This document shows, one piece after another, positions 1 to 9,859 of a stretch of DNA of 64,000 nucleotides. This stretch comes from Microbispora catharanthi (lineage in GTDB: Bacteria; Actinomycetota; Actinomycetes; Streptosporangiales; Streptosporangiaceae), in assembly GCF_006334915.2 (NCBI RefSeq), contig NZ_VDMA02000012.1, positions 1-64,000 of the forward strand. Direction: 5' to 3'. The notes beneath the pieces are model-generated. The model worked only from the letters and a program-made list of their open reading frames with translations. It had not been told where the DNA came from and did no database searches. Each line of letters begins with the position of its first letter. Within the stretch, counting starts at the first letter, position 1. A program made the position numbers and the translations under genes.

Positions 1-345
1 TCAAAGGAATCCGTCACCGACACCACAAGAGTGCCGCTATGACGGGGTCATGCATGATTCATGCACTGGCTTTTAGCACACTGTTGAGTTCTCAAGAAAC
101 GGACGCGACCACCATCACCCGAAACCCTTTGAAGAAGGTCCCGCACTCCGGGGCGTTTCACCGTTTGTTTTTCTTTTGTCTTGCTGGTCTTAATTCTTCC
201 CGACCGGCTCTTCCGTGTCAAATCCGCCCCACCGGGACTTATTTGACCCGAAACCCGCCGACCGACAGGAATTCGACCACCCCGTTTCCGGGGCAACCCC
301 TCTAACTTACCCGATTCCTGAAAGTCCGTCGAATCGTGACGAGAC
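1..345 (-). promoter_or_regulatory. Leader and promoter region of an rRNA operon running leftwards out of the window
   Basis: On the minus strand, positions 82-95 read TTGAGAACTCAACA, followed by GTGTGCT. I recognise this motif from the leaders of actinobacterial rRNA operons, where it belongs to the processing/antitermination region upstream of 16S. A promoter-like pair lies upstream of it on the same strand: TTGACA at 216-221 and AGAATT at 192-197, spaced 18 bp. There is no credible coding frame here and the base composition is less GC-rich than the genes. The 16S gene itself would start beyond position 1, so the assignment is inferred from the leader alone. Confidence 0.6.
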
Positions 346-548
346 ATCCCGAGATCGGGTCCGATGTAAGGGAGTTACTGAGAGCCTAACAGCCGATCCC
401 CCGAGGGGGGTTCAGGCTCGCCGGTCCTCAGCGCGTGCAGAAAGACTAGCACCCGTCGAGAGGTGGTGCGCACAACTTGGGCAACTTTAGGGTCCTGCCC
501 TGTCTCCGCGCCCTTCAAACCTCAGCCGCCACAAAGCCAGGAGAGCGT

Positions 549-577
549 GTGCGCCCTCGCGGCAGACGAGGGCGCAC
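549..577 (-). terminator. Terminator hairpin after valS
   Basis: A perfect 11-bp inverted repeat (GTGCGCCCTCG / CGAGGGCGCAC) with a 7-nt loop starts 12 bp beyond the valS stop codon. There is no clear U-run, which is usual for actinobacterial terminators. Confidence 0.75.
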
Positions 578-588
578 AGGACGACGGC

Positions 589-3168
589 CTAAGCCGGCAG
601 GGCGGCGAGCTGGGCCTCGAGGCGCGAGATGTCCTCGGCGGCCTGCTCGGCCCGCCGGCGCACCTTCGCCACGACATCCTCTGGCGCCTTGGCCATGAAC
701 TGCTCGTTGCCGAGCTTCGCTGTGACCTGCGCCTGCTCCTTGCGTGCCACGGCCAGGTCCTTCTCCAGCCGCTTCCGCTCGGCGACGACGTCGATGGCTC
801 CGGCCGTGTCGATCTCCACGAGCACCGTGCCGACGGTGAGCCGGGCTGTCGGGTTGAAGGTGTCCGCAGGTTCGTCCAGACGCAGCAGGACGCGGATCGC
901 ACCCTCATGGGCGGCGAGAGCCGTACCGGACAGGGACAGTCGCGCGGCCACCCGCTGGCCGGGCTTCAGGCCCTGGTCCGAGCGGAACCTGCGCACCTCC
1001 GTCACGAGGTTCTGCAGTGAGGAGATCTCCTGCTCGGCCGTGGGATCGAGCAGCCCGGGCGAGGCGGAGGGCCAGGGAGCGACCACGATCGACTCCCCGC
1101 CGGTCAAAGCCCGCCACAGCTCCTCCGTCACGAACGGCACGAGCGGGTGGAGCAGCCGGAGCAGCGCGTCGAGGACATGCCCCAGCACCCGCTTGGTGTT
1201 CTCGGCCACCGCGCCGCCCTCGGCGAACTGGACCTTGGCCAGCTCGACGTACCAGTCGAAGACCTCGTCCCAGGCGAAGTGGTAGAGGGCGTCGGAGGCC
1301 TTGGCGAACTCGAACTCCTCGAAGGCCGCGTCGACACTCGTGACGACCTCCTGCAGGCGCGACAGGATCCACCGGTCGGCCGCCGTGAGGTCTTCGGGCA
1401 GGCCGTCGGAGACGGCGCCGTTCATCAAGGCGAAGCGGGTGGCGTTCCAGATCTTGTTGCAGAAGTTGCGGGATCCGGCCGCCCAGTCCTCGCTGATCGC
1501 CACGTCGGAGCCGGGGTTGGCACCACGCAGGAGCGTGAAGCGAGTGGCGTCCGCGCCGTACCGCTCGATCCAGTCGAGCGGGTCGACGACGTTGCCGAAC
1601 GACTTCGACATCTTCTTGCCGAACTGGTCGCGCACCATGCCGTGCAGCGCCACGGTGCGGAACGGCGGCTGGCCGTCCATCGCGTACAACCCGAACATCA
1701 TCATCCGGGCGACCCAGAAGAACAGGATGTCGTAACCGGTGACGAGCACGGTCGTCGGATAGAAGCGGGCCAGATCGGGCGTGGCGTCGGGCCAGCCCAG
1801 CGTGGAGAACGGCCACAGCCCGGAGGAGAACCACGTGTCGAGGACGTCCTGGTCCTGCTCGTAACCGGCCGGCGGCTCCTCATCGGGCCCCACACAGACC
1901 ATGTCGCCGTCCGGGCCATACCAGACGGGGATCCGGTGTCCCCACCACAGCTGGCGCGAGATGCACCAGTCGTGCATGTCGTCGACCCAGTCGAAGTAGC
2001 GCTTGGCCAGCTCCGGCGGGTGGATGCGGGTGCGGCCGTCACGCACGGCGTCACCGGCGGCCTTGGCCAGCGGTGTGACGTTGACGAACCACTGCAGCGA
2101 CAGCCGCGGCTCGACCACGGTCTTGCAGCGGGAGCAGTGCCCGACGGAGTGCACGTACGGCCGCTTCTCGGCGACGATGCGGCCCTGCTCACGCAGCGCG
2201 GCGACCACGGCGGGCCGCGCCTCGAACCGGTCGAGGCCCTGGAAGGGCCCGTGGGCGGTGATGACGCCGCGCTCGTCCATGATGACGAGCGACTCCAGCG
2301 AGTGGCGGCGCCCGATCTCGAAGTCGTTCGGATCGTGCGCGGGGGTGACCTTGACCGCGCCGGTGCCGAAGGAGGGGTCCACGTGCTCGTCCGCGACGAT
2401 CGGAATGCGCCGCCCGGTGAGCGGCACCTCGACGTACTTGCCGACCAGGTGCGCGTAGCGCTCGTCGGCGGGGTGGACGGCGACCGCGGTGTCGCCCAGC
2501 ATTGTCTCGGCGCGGGTGGTGGCGACGACGATCTCCTCGTCGCCCGAGCCGTACCGGATCGAGACGAGCTCACCGTCGTCGTCGCTGTGCTCGACCTCGA
2601 TGTCGGACAGGGCGGTCAGGCAGCGGGGGCACCAGTTGATGATCCGCTCGGCGCGATAGATGAGACCGTCGTCGAACAGCTTCTTGAAGATCGTCTGGAC
2701 GGCCCGGGAGAGCCCCTCGTCCATCGTGAAGCGCTCACGCGACCAGTCCACGCCGTCGCCGAGCTTCTTCATCTGGCCCAGGATCCGGCCGCCGGACTCT
2801 TCTTTCCACTGCCAGACGCGCTCGACGAACGCCTCACGGCCGAAGTCGTGGCGAGACAGGCCCTCCTTGGCGATCTCGCGCTCCACGACGTTCTGGGTGG
2901 CGATGCCGGCGTGGTCCATGCCGGGGAGCCACAGCGTCTCCATGCCCCGCATCCGGGCTCGCCGGGTGAGCGCGTCCTGGATCGAGTGGTCGAGGGCGTG
3001 GCCCACGTGGAGCGACCCGGTCACGTTCGGCGGGGGAAGCACGATGCTGTACGGCTCGCGCCCGCTGCCCGGGTCTGCGGTGAAGTAGCCCGCCGATACC
3101 CAGCGCTCGTAGCTCCGGATCTCGACATCGGCGGGGGCGTACTGGGTGGGCAGCTCAGACGTAGTCAC
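589..3168 (-). CDS. valS: Valyl-tRNA synthetase
   Basis: Class I aminoacyl-tRNA synthetase that charges tRNA-Val in the cytoplasm and edits threonine mischarging. The HIGH-type motif appears as [12 protein letters not shown] near the N-terminus and the KMSKS motif as [14 protein letters not shown] in the middle. A zinc-ribbon-like pair (CPRC, then CSRC) and the editing domain lie between them, and the C-terminus is the coiled-coil arm rich in Lys, Glu and Arg. About 859 residues is normal for the family. I chose GTG at 3168; a TTG at 3177 would add three residues, but it lies partly inside a good -10 box. Order tig-clpP1-clpP2-clpX-valS is typical of actinomycetes; folC, the usual next gene, is missing and an rRNA leader follows instead. 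Confidence 0.97.
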   Translation of the reverse strand: MTTSELPTQYAPADVEIRSYERWVSAGYFTADPGSGREPYSIVLPPPNVTGSLHVGHALDHSIQDALTRRARMRGMETLWLPGMDHAGIATQNVVEREIAKEGLSRHDFGREAFVERVWQWKEESGGRILGQMKKLGDGVDWSRERFTMDEGLSRAVQTIFKKLFDDGLIYRAERIINWCPRCLTALSDIEVEHSDDDGELVSIRYGSGDEEIVVATTRAETMLGDTAVAVHPADERYAHLVGKYVEVPLTGRRIPIVADEHVDPSFGTGAVKVTPAHDPNDFEIGRRHSLESLVIMDERGVITAHGPFQGLDRFEARPAVVAALREQGRIVAEKRPYVHSVGHCSRCKTVVEPRLSLQWFVNVTPLAKAAGDAVRDGRTRIHPPELAKRYFDWVDDMHDWCISRQLWWGHRIPVWYGPDGDMVCVGPDEEPPAGYEQDQDVLDTWFSSGLWPFSTLGWPDATPDLARFYPTTVLVTGYDILFFWVARMMMFGLYAMDGQPPFRTVALHGMVRDQFGKKMSKSFGNVVDPLDWIERYGADATRFTLLRGANPGSDVAISEDWAAGSRNFCNKIWNATRFALMNGAVSDGLPEDLTAADRWILSRLQEVVTSVDAAFEEFEFAKASDALYHFAWDEVFDWYVELAKVQFAEGGAVAENTKRVLGHVLDALLRLLHPLVPFVTEELWRALTGGESIVVAPWPSASPGLLDPTAEQEISSLQNLVTEVRRFRSDQGLKPGQRVAARLSLSGTALAAHEGAIRVLLRLDEPADTFNPTARLTVGTVLVEIDTAGAIDVVAERKRLEKDLAVARKEQAQVTAKLGNEQFMAKAPEDVVAKVRRRAEQAAEDISRLEAQLAALPA

Positions 3169-3182
3169 GGTGCCCAATTCTA
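3169..3182 (-). promoter_or_regulatory. Candidate leaderless promoter of valS
   Basis: TAGAAT (3177-3182, minus strand) ends 8 nt before the GTG start, and there is no Shine-Dalgarno sequence in front of that start. This geometry fits transcription beginning at or within a base of the start codon. No good -35 hexamer is visible. Confidence 0.5.
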
Positions 3183-3250
3183 GGGACGTCCGGACGCCGC
3201 CCGAGCCGTCGCCGCACGCCCTGTGGACAACGCGCCGGCGAAGGCCCGCG

Positions 3251-4534
3251 TCAGGCCGACTTCTCCCTCGGGGTCCGCTGCTGCTTGGCCTGCAGCTGGT
3301 CGCGTGGCACCAGGGTCGGATTCACGTGCTCCAGCACGGCCTCGCGGGTGATGACGACGCGGGCCACGTCCTGGCGGGAGGGCACCTCGTACATCACGGA
3401 CTGGAGGACTTCCTCCATGATGGCGCGCAGCCCGCGGGCGCCGGTGCCGCGCAGGATGGCCTGGTCGGCGATGGCCTCCAGCGCGTCGTCGGAGAACTCC
3501 AGCTCGACGTTGTCGAGTTCGAGCAGGCGCCGGTACTGCTTCACGAGCGCGTTGCGCGGCTCGGTGAGGATCTGGATCAGCGCGTCCCTGTCAAGGTTGT
3601 GCACCGACGTGATCACCGGGAGCCGGCCGACGAACTCGGGGATCATGCCGAACTTCAGGAGATCTTCCGGCATGACGTCCGAGAAGATGTCGGAGGAGTC
3701 CATCTCCTCCTTCGAGTGGATGATCGCGTTGAAGCCGATGCCCTTCCTGCCGACCCTCGACTCGATGATCTTCTCGAGACCGGCGAAGGCGCCACCGCAG
3801 ATGAACAGCACGTTCGTGGTGTCGATCTGGATGAACTCCTGGTGGGGGTGCTTGCGCCCGCCCTGCGGGGGCACACTCGCCGTGGTCCCCTCAAGGATCT
3901 TCAGCAGGGCCTGCTGCACGCCCTCACCCGACACGTCCCGCGTGATCGACGGGTTCTCGCTCTTACGGGCGATCTTGTCGACCTCGTCGATGTAGATGAT
4001 GCCGGTCTCGGCCTTCTTGACGTCGTAGTCCGCGGCCTGGATCAGCTTGAGGAGGATGTTCTCCACGTCCTCGCCGACGTAGCCGGCCTCGGTCAGCGCG
4101 GTCGCGTCCGCGATGGCGAACGGCACGTTGAGCATCTTGGCGAGGGTCTGCGCGAGCAGGGTCTTGCCCGACCCGGTGGGGCCGAGCAGCAGGATGTTGG
4201 ACTTGGCCAGCTCCAGGCCGTCGTCACGGCCCCGCTCCCCGGACTGGACGCGCTTGTAGTGGTTGTAGACCGCTACCGACAGGGCCTTCTTCGCCTTGTC
4301 CTGCCCGATGACGTACGCGTCGAGGAACTCGTAGATCTCGCGCGGCTTGGGAAGGTTGTCCCACTTGAGCTCGGAGGACTCGGACAGCTCCTCCTCGATG
4401 ATCTCGTTGCAGAGATCGATGCACTCATCGCAGATGTAGACGCCTGGTCCGGCGATGAGCTTCTTGACCTGCTTCTGGCTCTTGCCGCAGAACGAGCACT
4501 TCAGCAGGTCTCCCCCGTCGCCGATGCGTGCCAC
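3251..4534 (-). CDS. clpX: ClpX, ATP-dependent unfoldase subunit of Clp protease
   Basis: AAA+ unfoldase that recognises substrates and feeds them into the ClpP chamber. The N-terminal zinc domain has four cysteines (C13, C16, C35, C38), followed by Walker A (GPTGSGKT), the pore loop GYVGEDVE, Walker B ([11 protein letters not shown]) and the ClpX-specific RKHPHQEF loop. At 427 residues it is full length. GTG at 4534 is preferred because AAAGGAG sits 8 nt upstream and the protein then begins [16 protein letters not shown] after the initiator, as in other actinobacterial ClpX; the open frame extends 42 codons further upstream without homology. It follows clpP1P2 but is separated from them by a strong terminator, so it probably has its own promoter. 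Confidence 0.97.
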   Translation of the reverse strand: MARIGDGGDLLKCSFCGKSQKQVKKLIAGPGVYICDECIDLCNEIIEEELSESSELKWDNLPKPREIYEFLDAYVIGQDKAKKALSVAVYNHYKRVQSGERGRDDGLELAKSNILLLGPTGSGKTLLAQTLAKMLNVPFAIADATALTEAGYVGEDVENILLKLIQAADYDVKKAETGIIYIDEVDKIARKSENPSITRDVSGEGVQQALLKILEGTTASVPPQGGRKHPHQEFIQIDTTNVLFICGGAFAGLEKIIESRVGRKGIGFNAIIHSKEEMDSSDIFSDVMPEDLLKFGMIPEFVGRLPVITSVHNLDRDALIQILTEPRNALVKQYRRLLELDNVELEFSDDALEAIADQAILRGTGARGLRAIMEEVLQSVMYEVPSRQDVARVVITREAVLEHVNPTLVPRDQLQAKQQRTPREKSA

Positions 4535-4720
4535 CCCAGATACTCCTTTGCGTGGGACCGCCCCTGCCGCCGCGGTCGCTTCCGTCCGCACCTGCTCACG
4601 ATCCGGGCTCATGATCCTGGGCCATGAGCCAGCGATCGCGATCCGGTGCGAAAACGTCATCCCGCTCAGGTTTCGACGTTACCGTCTCTCGGGCCCTCAG
4701 TGAGCCCCCTAGCGGTGAGT

Positions 4721-4759
4721 CGCACCGGAACGTGCCCAAATGGGCACCGTTCCGGTGCG
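4721..4759 (-). terminator. Terminator after clpP2
   Basis: A long hairpin, 17 nt against 18 nt with one bulged base (CGCACCGGAACG...CGTTCCGGTGCG), with a short AT-containing loop. It starts about 10 bp past the clpP2 stop and separates clpP1P2 from clpX. Confidence 0.85.
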
Positions 4760-4768
4760 GCAACTCCC

Positions 4769-5416
4769 TCAGGAAGCGGCGACCGCCGCCGCGCGCTTCT
4801 TCCGCGACGGGATGATGTCGTCCACCAACCCGTACGCCTTCGCCTCCTCGGCGCTGAGGATCTTGTCACGCTCGATGTCCTTGCGGACCTCGTCGGGCGC
4901 CTTGCCCGAGTGCTTCGCCACGATCTCCTCGAGCAGCGACCTCATCCGCAGGATCTCACGAGCCTGGATCTCGATGTCACTGCCCTGGCCGCCGCCCTCG
5001 GTGTAGGGCTGGTGGATCAGCACGCGGGCGTTGGGCAGCGCGAACCGCTTGCCCGGCGTGCCGCCGGCCAGCAGGACCGCTGCGGCCGAGGCCGCCTGCC
5101 CAAGGCAGACCGTCTGGATCTCGGGCCGGACGAACTGCATGGTGTCGTAGATCGCGGTCATCGCGGTGAACGAGCCGCCCGGCGAGTTGATGTACATGCT
5201 GATGTCGCGGTCCGGGTCCAGCGACTCCAGCGTCAGCAGCTGCGCCATCACGTCGTTCGCCGAAGCGTCGTCGATCTGGACGCCGAGGAAGATGATGCGG
5301 TCCTCGAACAGCTTGTTGTAGGGGTTCATCTCCTTGACGCCGTACGACGTGCGCTCGACGAAGGAGGGAAGAACGTAGCGGCCGTTGATGTCACCCGGCC
5401 GGATCAGCTCACTCAT
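4769..5416 (-). CDS. clpP2: ClpP2, ATP-dependent Clp protease proteolytic subunit
   Basis: Serine peptidase subunit of the mixed ClpP1P2 tetradecamer. The nucleophile lies in [14 protein letters not shown], the catalytic His in VLIHQP and the Asp in the [18 protein letters not shown] region; the handle segment before YINSPGG is normal. ATG at 5416 is favoured because TGGAG is 8 nt upstream and the product is 215 residues. A GTG at 5434 overlaps the clpP1 stop as GTGA and would add six residues; it lacks a comparable ribosome binding site, although translational coupling could still use it. It forms an operon with clpP1. Confidence 0.95.
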   Translation of the reverse strand: MSELIRPGDINGRYVLPSFVERTSYGVKEMNPYNKLFEDRIIFLGVQIDDASANDVMAQLLTLESLDPDRDISMYINSPGGSFTAMTAIYDTMQFVRPEIQTVCLGQAASAAAVLLAGGTPGKRFALPNARVLIHQPYTEGGGQGSDIEIQAREILRMRSLLEEIVAKHSGKAPDEVRKDIERDKILSAEEAKAYGLVDDIIPSRKKRAAAVAAS

Positions 5417-5430
5417 CTGGGAAGCTCCAG

Positions 5431-6075
5431 TCACGAGACGGCGCCCTCGGAGGGCACCTGGCGGGCGCTGCGCACCACGTGGTCGATGAAGCCGTAGTCC
5501 TTGGCCTCCTCGGCCGTGAACCAGCGGTCCCGGTCGGAGTCGCGCTCGATCTGATCGAGCGGCTGGCCGGTGTGGAAAGCGATCCGCTCCGCGAGCGTCT
5601 TCTTCACGTAGAGCATCTGCTCGGCCTGGATCGCGATGTCGGCCGCGGTGCCGCCGATGCCGCCCGACGGCTGGTGCATCATGATCCGGGCGTGCGGAAG
5701 CGCGTACCGCTTGCCGCGGGCGCCGGCACAGAGCAGGAACTGCCCCATGGAGGCGGCCAGGCCCATGGCGACCGTGCAGACGTCGTTCGGCACGTACTCC
5801 ATCATGTCGTAAATCGCCATGCCCGCGGTCACCGAGCCACCGGGGGAGTTGATGTACATCCAGATGTCGCGGTCCGGGTCATCGGCGGCGAGGAGCAGGA
5901 GCTCAGCGGCCAGCCGGTTGGCCACCTCGTCGTTGACCTGGGTGCCGAGCACCACGATCCGCTCGCGCAGCAGGCGCTGGTAGAGCTGGTCCTCGAGGCG
6001 GGAGGGGCCACCCTCCGGGCTCCGGGCCTCGAAGCCGGAACCACCGGTTGGGAAGAAGGTCGGCGGGCTGGTCAC
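5431..6075 (-). CDS. clpP1: ClpP1, ATP-dependent Clp protease proteolytic subunit
   Basis: First gene of the clpP1-clpP2 operon, encoding the partner ring of the Clp protease. The catalytic Ser is in [11 protein letters not shown], the His in RIMMHQP and the Asp in the [22 protein letters not shown] segment. The chosen start is GTG at 6075 with GGAAGGTGA just upstream, giving 214 residues; the frame is open for 35 codons before it, but that part is low complexity and overlaps the promoter. A ClgR-type site and a promoter precede it, so expression is probably raised on protein-folding stress. Confidence 0.95.
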   Translation of the reverse strand: MTSPPTFFPTGGSGFEARSPEGGPSRLEDQLYQRLLRERIVVLGTQVNDEVANRLAAELLLLAADDPDRDIWMYINSPGGSVTAGMAIYDMMEYVPNDVCTVAMGLAASMGQFLLCAGARGKRYALPHARIMMHQPSGGIGGTAADIAIQAEQMLYVKKTLAERIAFHTGQPLDQIERDSDRDRWFTAEEAKDYGFIDHVVRSARQVPSEGAVS

Positions 6076-6119
6076 AGCGTCACCTTCCGATGCGTCGTAA
6101 TCGATTGGCTTTGCTTGTG

Positions 6120-6177
6120 ACCTTAACGCGCGACGCAGACAGGTCATGCCCGTGCGCCGTACTGTTCGCTGACGGCG
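6120..6177 (-). promoter_or_regulatory. clpP1P2 promoter with ClgR-type operator
   Basis: The + strand at 6164-6177 reads GTTCGC-TGACG-GCG, which fits the published ClgR consensus GTTCGC-N5-GCG of actinomycete clp and lon promoters. Downstream of it on the minus strand lie ATGACC (6142-6147) and TAAGGT (6120-6125), 16 bp apart, a plausible -35/-10 pair. The operator sits just upstream of the -35, where an activator would bind. The clgR gene is not in the window. Confidence 0.7.
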
Positions 6178-6327
6178 CATGCCCGGCCCGCCACGGGGTC
6201 CCTGCGCCGCATCGCCCGTGTTTCCCGCCGTGGCCGCACGGCCGGGGGCACAGGGATCTCAGCCGTACGATTGCTCCCCGACACGCGGTAAGAAACAAAT
6301 TTGCAGGGATTTGCCCGAACATAACCG

Positions 6328-6403
6328 GAAACCCCCGGCGCACCCGAGTGCGACGGGGGTTTCACCGTTACCGCGACACCGACCGGCCTCCCGGCCGGTC
6401 GGT
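6328..6403 (-). terminator. Double terminator after tig
   Basis: Two hairpins stand in series downstream of tig. The one at 6378-6403 has an 11-bp perfect stem (ACCGACCGGCC / GGCCGGTCGGT) with a 4-nt loop. The one at 6328-6363 has a 10-bp stem (GAAACCCCCG / CGGGGGTTTC). They insulate tig from the clpP1P2 promoter. Confidence 0.75.
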
Positions 6404-6431
6404 GGCAGAAGTCAGGCGAGAGCCTGGGAAA

Positions 6432-7826
6432 TCAGCTTTCCTCAGCCTCGTCGGCGGGCTCCCCGGCACCCGCCTCCTCCACGCCCACGGCCTCCTGCTC
6501 GGGGTTGAGCTCGGCGTAGATGGCCTTGACGTCCACCTCGTTGCCGGCCGTGTCGGTCACCTTGGCCGCGTCGCCGATGAGGGTCTTGGCCTTCTCGCGC
6601 ACGATCTCCATCATCGCCAGCGGAAGCTGGTTGTTGTCCGCGAGGTGCTGGGCCAGCGTGTTCGGCGCGACGCCCATCTGCATGGCGCGGCGCACCACGA
6701 AGTCGGTCAGCTCCTGCTCGCTGACGCCGATCTCCTCCGCCTTGACGATCTTGTCGAGCACGAAGCCCGACTTCAGCGCCTTGGCCGAGGTCGACTCGTA
6801 CTCGGCGAACAGCTCCTCCTCGGAGGTCTGCTGGAGGCGGAGGTACGCCTCACGGCTCAGGCCGCTCTCGGCGACCTGGTGCTCGAGGTTGTGCTTGCGC
6901 GCGTCGATCTCCGCCTGGAGCGCGCTCTCGGGCAGCGGAATGTCGATCTTGTCGAGCAGCGCGTCGAGCGCCTTCTCGCGGCTCTGCACGACCTGGTCCA
7001 CCAGCTTGTTGCGGCGAACCTGCTGACGGATGCTGTCCTTGAGCTCGTCAAGCGTGTCGAACTCGCTGGCGAGCTGCGCGAACTCGTCGTCGAGCTCGGG
7101 CAGCACCTTCTCCTTGACCGACTTGACGTTGATGATCACGTCGGCCTCCTCGCCGGCGTTCTCACCGCCGACGAGCGTGGTGCGGAAGGTCTTCTCGTCA
7201 CCGGCGGCCATGCCCTCCAGCGCGTCGTCCAGGCCCTGCAGGACCGAGCCCGCACCGACCTCGTACGACACGTCGGCGGCCTGCTGCTCGTCTAGGTTGC
7301 GGCCGTCGATCTCGGCACGCAGGTCCATCACGACGTAGTCGCCGGTCTGGGCCGGCCGCTCGACGCCGGTCAGCGTCGCGAAGCGCTGGCGCAGGGCCTC
7401 GAGCTGGGTGGTGATGTCCTCGTCGGTCACCTCGGCGGGGTCGACCACGACCTCGGCGCCCTGGTAGTCCGGAATGTCGAAGGCGGGACGGATGTCCACC
7501 TCGGCGGTGAACTCGACCTGCTCGCCGTCCTCGATCTTGGTGACCTCGATCTCCGGCTGGCTGACCGGAAAGACCTCGGTCTCGTCAACGGCCTGGCCGT
7601 ACAGCTTGGGCAGGGCGTCGTTCAGGGTCTCCTCGAGAACCACCGCGCGGCCGAAGCGCTGCTCGATGATCCGGGCCGGCACCTTGCCAGGACGGAAGCC
7701 GGGCACGCGCACCTGCTGCGCGACCTTCTTGTACGCGGCCTGCAGGCTCGGCTCGAGCTCCTTGAACGGCACCTCGACGGTGAGCTTGACCCGGGTAGGG
7801 CTGAGCTCCTCGACAGCGGTCTTCAC
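6432..7826 (-). CDS. tig: Trigger factor, ribosome-associated chaperone and peptidyl-prolyl isomerase
   Basis: Binds the ribosome near the exit tunnel and assists folding of nascent chains. The N-terminal ribosome-binding domain carries the signature GFRPGKVP (about residues 42-49), followed by an FKBP-type PPIase domain (GDYVVMDL...) and a long helical C-terminal chaperone domain with an acidic tail. 464 residues is typical. GTG at 7826 is chosen because AAGGAG lies upstream and the product starts KTAVEELSPTRVKL after the initiator, as in relatives; the upstream extension has no homology. It neighbours clpP1P2, as in many actinomycetes, but has its own terminators. Confidence 0.96.
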   Translation of the reverse strand: MKTAVEELSPTRVKLTVEVPFKELEPSLQAAYKKVAQQVRVPGFRPGKVPARIIEQRFGRAVVLEETLNDALPKLYGQAVDETEVFPVSQPEIEVTKIEDGEQVEFTAEVDIRPAFDIPDYQGAEVVVDPAEVTDEDITTQLEALRQRFATLTGVERPAQTGDYVVMDLRAEIDGRNLDEQQAADVSYEVGAGSVLQGLDDALEGMAAGDEKTFRTTLVGGENAGEEADVIINVKSVKEKVLPELDDEFAQLASEFDTLDELKDSIRQQVRRNKLVDQVVQSREKALDALLDKIDIPLPESALQAEIDARKHNLEHQVAESGLSREAYLRLQQTSEEELFAEYESTSAKALKSGFVLDKIVKAEEIGVSEQELTDFVVRRAMQMGVAPNTLAQHLADNNQLPLAMMEIVREKAKTLIGDAAKVTDTAGNEVDVKAIYAELNPEQEAVGVEEAGAGEPADEAEES

Positions 7827-8027
7827 GGGGTGGTCTCCTTGATCCAGCATCTGGTGATCGCGGGCACGTCGTGCACGGCAACCGCGGCACAGTAACGCGC
7901 GCCGCGCCCACGTGAAAGGCACAGGATCACCGTCTCGCCTGCACGCGACCTGTCCGGGCATGCTCGACTGTGGCGGGTGTCCAACGCCAAGGGCAGTCTA
8001 GAACAGATGAAGCCCGGTAGCGACTGA

Positions 8028-8894
8028 TCAGAGGTCGGCCATGATCTGCCGCAGCAGGTCCACCGTCTCCGTGGGGGTGGTGCTGACCGCGCAGAGGCGT
8101 TCCATGACCTCGCTGTAGCGATCGACTTCTTCCCGTTTGTCCAGGTAGAGCGCGCTGGCGAGCTGCTCGACGTACACGATGTCGGGCAGGTCGGGATCGG
8201 AAAACCGCAGGATGCTGAAAGCACCGCCCTCGGCGGCGTGTCCGCCATAGCTGAACGGGATGACCTGGATGGTCACGTTGGGCTGGTTCATCAGGTCGAT
8301 GAGGTGCTGGATCTGACCCCGCATCACCTCGACGCCGCCGATCGGGCGGCGCAGCGCGGCCTCGTCGATCACCGCCCAGAACTTCGGGCTGTTCTCGCCG
8401 TCGAGGATGCGCTGGCGTTCCAGCCGCAGGTCCACCCGCCTGGCGATCTCCTCCGGCGCCGCGCCGACCGCGCCGGCCATGATGACCGCCCGCGCGTACT
8501 CCTTTGTCTGCAGCAGGCCGGGAACGAACTGCACCTCGTAGGTGCGGATGCGCTCGGCGGCCTCCTCCAGGCCGACGTAGGCCTGGAACCACGAAGGCAG
8601 CAGGTCGTTGAACCGGTGCCACCAGCCGGGCTCGTTGGCCTGATCGACCAGGTTCATCACGACATCGCGCGTCTCCTCGTCCTCCACTCCGTAGAGGGCG
8701 AGAAGGTCGGCCACGTCGCGTTCCTTGAATCCGACCCGGCCCAGCTCCATCCGGCTGATCTTCGATTCGGACGCCCGGATGCACTGGCCGGCCTGGTCAC
8801 GGCTGATGCCCTTGCTCTCACGGAGCTTGCGGAGCTGGGAACCGAGAAGGATGCGCAGAGCCGTCGGACCCGATCCAGCCTGGATCTGTATCAC
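8028..8894 (-). CDS. XRE-family regulator with DUF5753 domain
   Basis: 288 residues. An N-terminal helix-turn-helix (about residues 17-70, LRKLRESKGISRDQAGQ...SKISRMELG) is followed by the DUF5753 domain, recognisable by PGLLQTKEYARAV, ALRRPIGG and IQVIPFSYG. Such WhiJ-like proteins occur in many paralogues per actinomycete genome and usually pair with a DUF397 small protein and/or an HATPase. Here the partner is the divergent HATPase gene at 9170; no DUF397 gene is present. The shared upstream region contains inverted repeats that could be its operator. The in vivo ligand is unknown. Confidence 0.9.
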   Translation of the reverse strand: MIQIQAGSGPTALRILLGSQLRKLRESKGISRDQAGQCIRASESKISRMELGRVGFKERDVADLLALYGVEDEETRDVVMNLVDQANEPGWWHRFNDLLPSWFQAYVGLEEAAERIRTYEVQFVPGLLQTKEYARAVIMAGAVGAAPEEIARRVDLRLERQRILDGENSPKFWAVIDEAALRRPIGGVEVMRGQIQHLIDLMNQPNVTIQVIPFSYGGHAAEGGAFSILRFSDPDLPDIVYVEQLASALYLDKREEVDRYSEVMERLCAVSTTPTETVDLLRQIMADL

Positions 8895-9035
8895 GGCGCC
8901 TCCCTCTCACCTCGGCCTTGTGTGCCGCCAAGGGACGACCCGCACGACACCCCCAGCCCACACAGTGTCACCACTTCGGGCTCCGATGACAAGGTCTGAT
9001 CTACGTGTCCCTGACGGTTAGCACTACCGCATTGT

Positions 9036-9132
9036 GCGTATGCACGTGACAATTGCACGTGCATTTGGGTCTTGCAGCGGCAGGAGGCGCTGATCCATCA
9101 TGTCTAGGTGCATATTGGGCCAAATGTGCACC
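9036..9132. promoter_or_regulatory. Cluster of inverted repeats between the XRE-DUF5753 and HATPase genes
   Basis: A 26-bp imperfect palindrome centred on GGCC at 9107-9132 matches its own complement at 22 of 26 positions, with half-site GGTGCA. GTGCGTATGCAC (9036-9047) and two copies of GCACGTG (9042-9048 and 9055-9061) lie just upstream. The shared GTGCA/GCAC half-sites suggest one DNA-binding protein, most simply the divergent XRE regulator. Confidence 0.45.
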
Positions 9133-9169
9133 AGTCCTCGATTCAGGCCAGCGGGAGGTACGGGCAACC

Positions 9170-9649
9170 ATGTCGGACGAGCCCAAACCCGGCGGCCAGC
9201 TGACCCGTGACGTGGGATTCGGCTGGTTCCGGAGGGCGGCAGGGGCGTCCGATACGACGATGTGCCCCCTGGCCCCGCAGGCCGACTCCGTCAAGACCGC
9301 ACGTGACGTCACGCGGACGACCCTGCAACAGTGGGGTCTGTCGGAACTGAGTGACGACGCGGCACTGGTCGTGAGCGAACTGGTGACGAACGCGGTTCGT
9401 TACGCGCTGTATCCGGCGAACCGCTCCGGCGACCGGCCGATAACACTGACGCTCCTGCGCATCGCCCCGCACGTGCTGCTCGCCGTCTCGGATCCGAGCG
9501 ACCAGGCGCCCTCGCCCGTGCAGCCCGACTTCGTCTCCGAGCACGGACGCGGCCTCTACATCGTCGAGACCTACAGTCAGGCGTGGGGCTGGGACGCGCT
9601 GGACGAGGGCGGCAAGGCGGTCTGGGCCCTCTTCCGCACCGGCGACTGA
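9170..9649 (+). CDS. Small HATPase_c protein (anti-sigma-factor-like kinase)
   Basis: 159 residues resembling the RsbW/SpoIIAB group of GHKL ATPases. The N-box appears as LVVSELVTNAVRYA, the next ATP-site element as LAVSDPSDQAP and the glycine box as EHGRGLYIVE. These stand-alone actinobacterial proteins are thought to inhibit a sigma factor or act in WhiJ-type regulatory pairs. The ATG at 9170 follows GGGAGG by about 11 nt; an in-frame extension back to 9053 crosses the inverted repeats and is unlikely. It is divergent from the XRE-DUF5753 gene. Confidence 0.85.
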   Translation: MSDEPKPGGQLTRDVGFGWFRRAAGASDTTMCPLAPQADSVKTARDVTRTTLQQWGLSELSDDAALVVSELVTNAVRYALYPANRSGDRPITLTLLRIAPHVLLAVSDPSDQAPSPVQPDFVSEHGRGLYIVETYSQAWGWDALDEGGKAVWALFRTGD

Positions 9650-9859
9650 CCGTTTCTCAGCGTCCGGCCGTTCCCCGTCACCTCGTCCCAGGTTTGCGAG
9701 ATCCGGGTCAGAGACAGGGCATCCGAGGAGGCTCGCCCGCCGCTCCGGAGGTCGGCCCCTTTCACTCCGCCGTTCTCCTCGGTCGCGATGACCTGCCCGT
9801 CGGGGGGTCCGTGCCTTCCATTCCCGGGAGGACGACGCCACCTGGGCCTTCGTCATCAG

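Noticed and set aside
398-409. CCCCC-GA-GGGGG hairpin as a terminator
   Set aside because: The 5-bp stem with a 2-nt loop is too small, and it lies upstream of the presumed rRNA promoters; valS already has a stronger hairpin at 549-577.
1147-3183. 678-codon open frame on the + strand opposite valS
   Set aside because: It is the GC-rich shadow of valS: low-complexity Val/Gly/Arg/Asp translation, no domain, and valS is unambiguous on the other strand.
5417-5434. GTG at 5434 as start of clpP2
   Set aside because: The overlap with the clpP1 stop is attractive, but ATG at 5416 has a clear TGGAG at the right distance. Kept as an alternative only.
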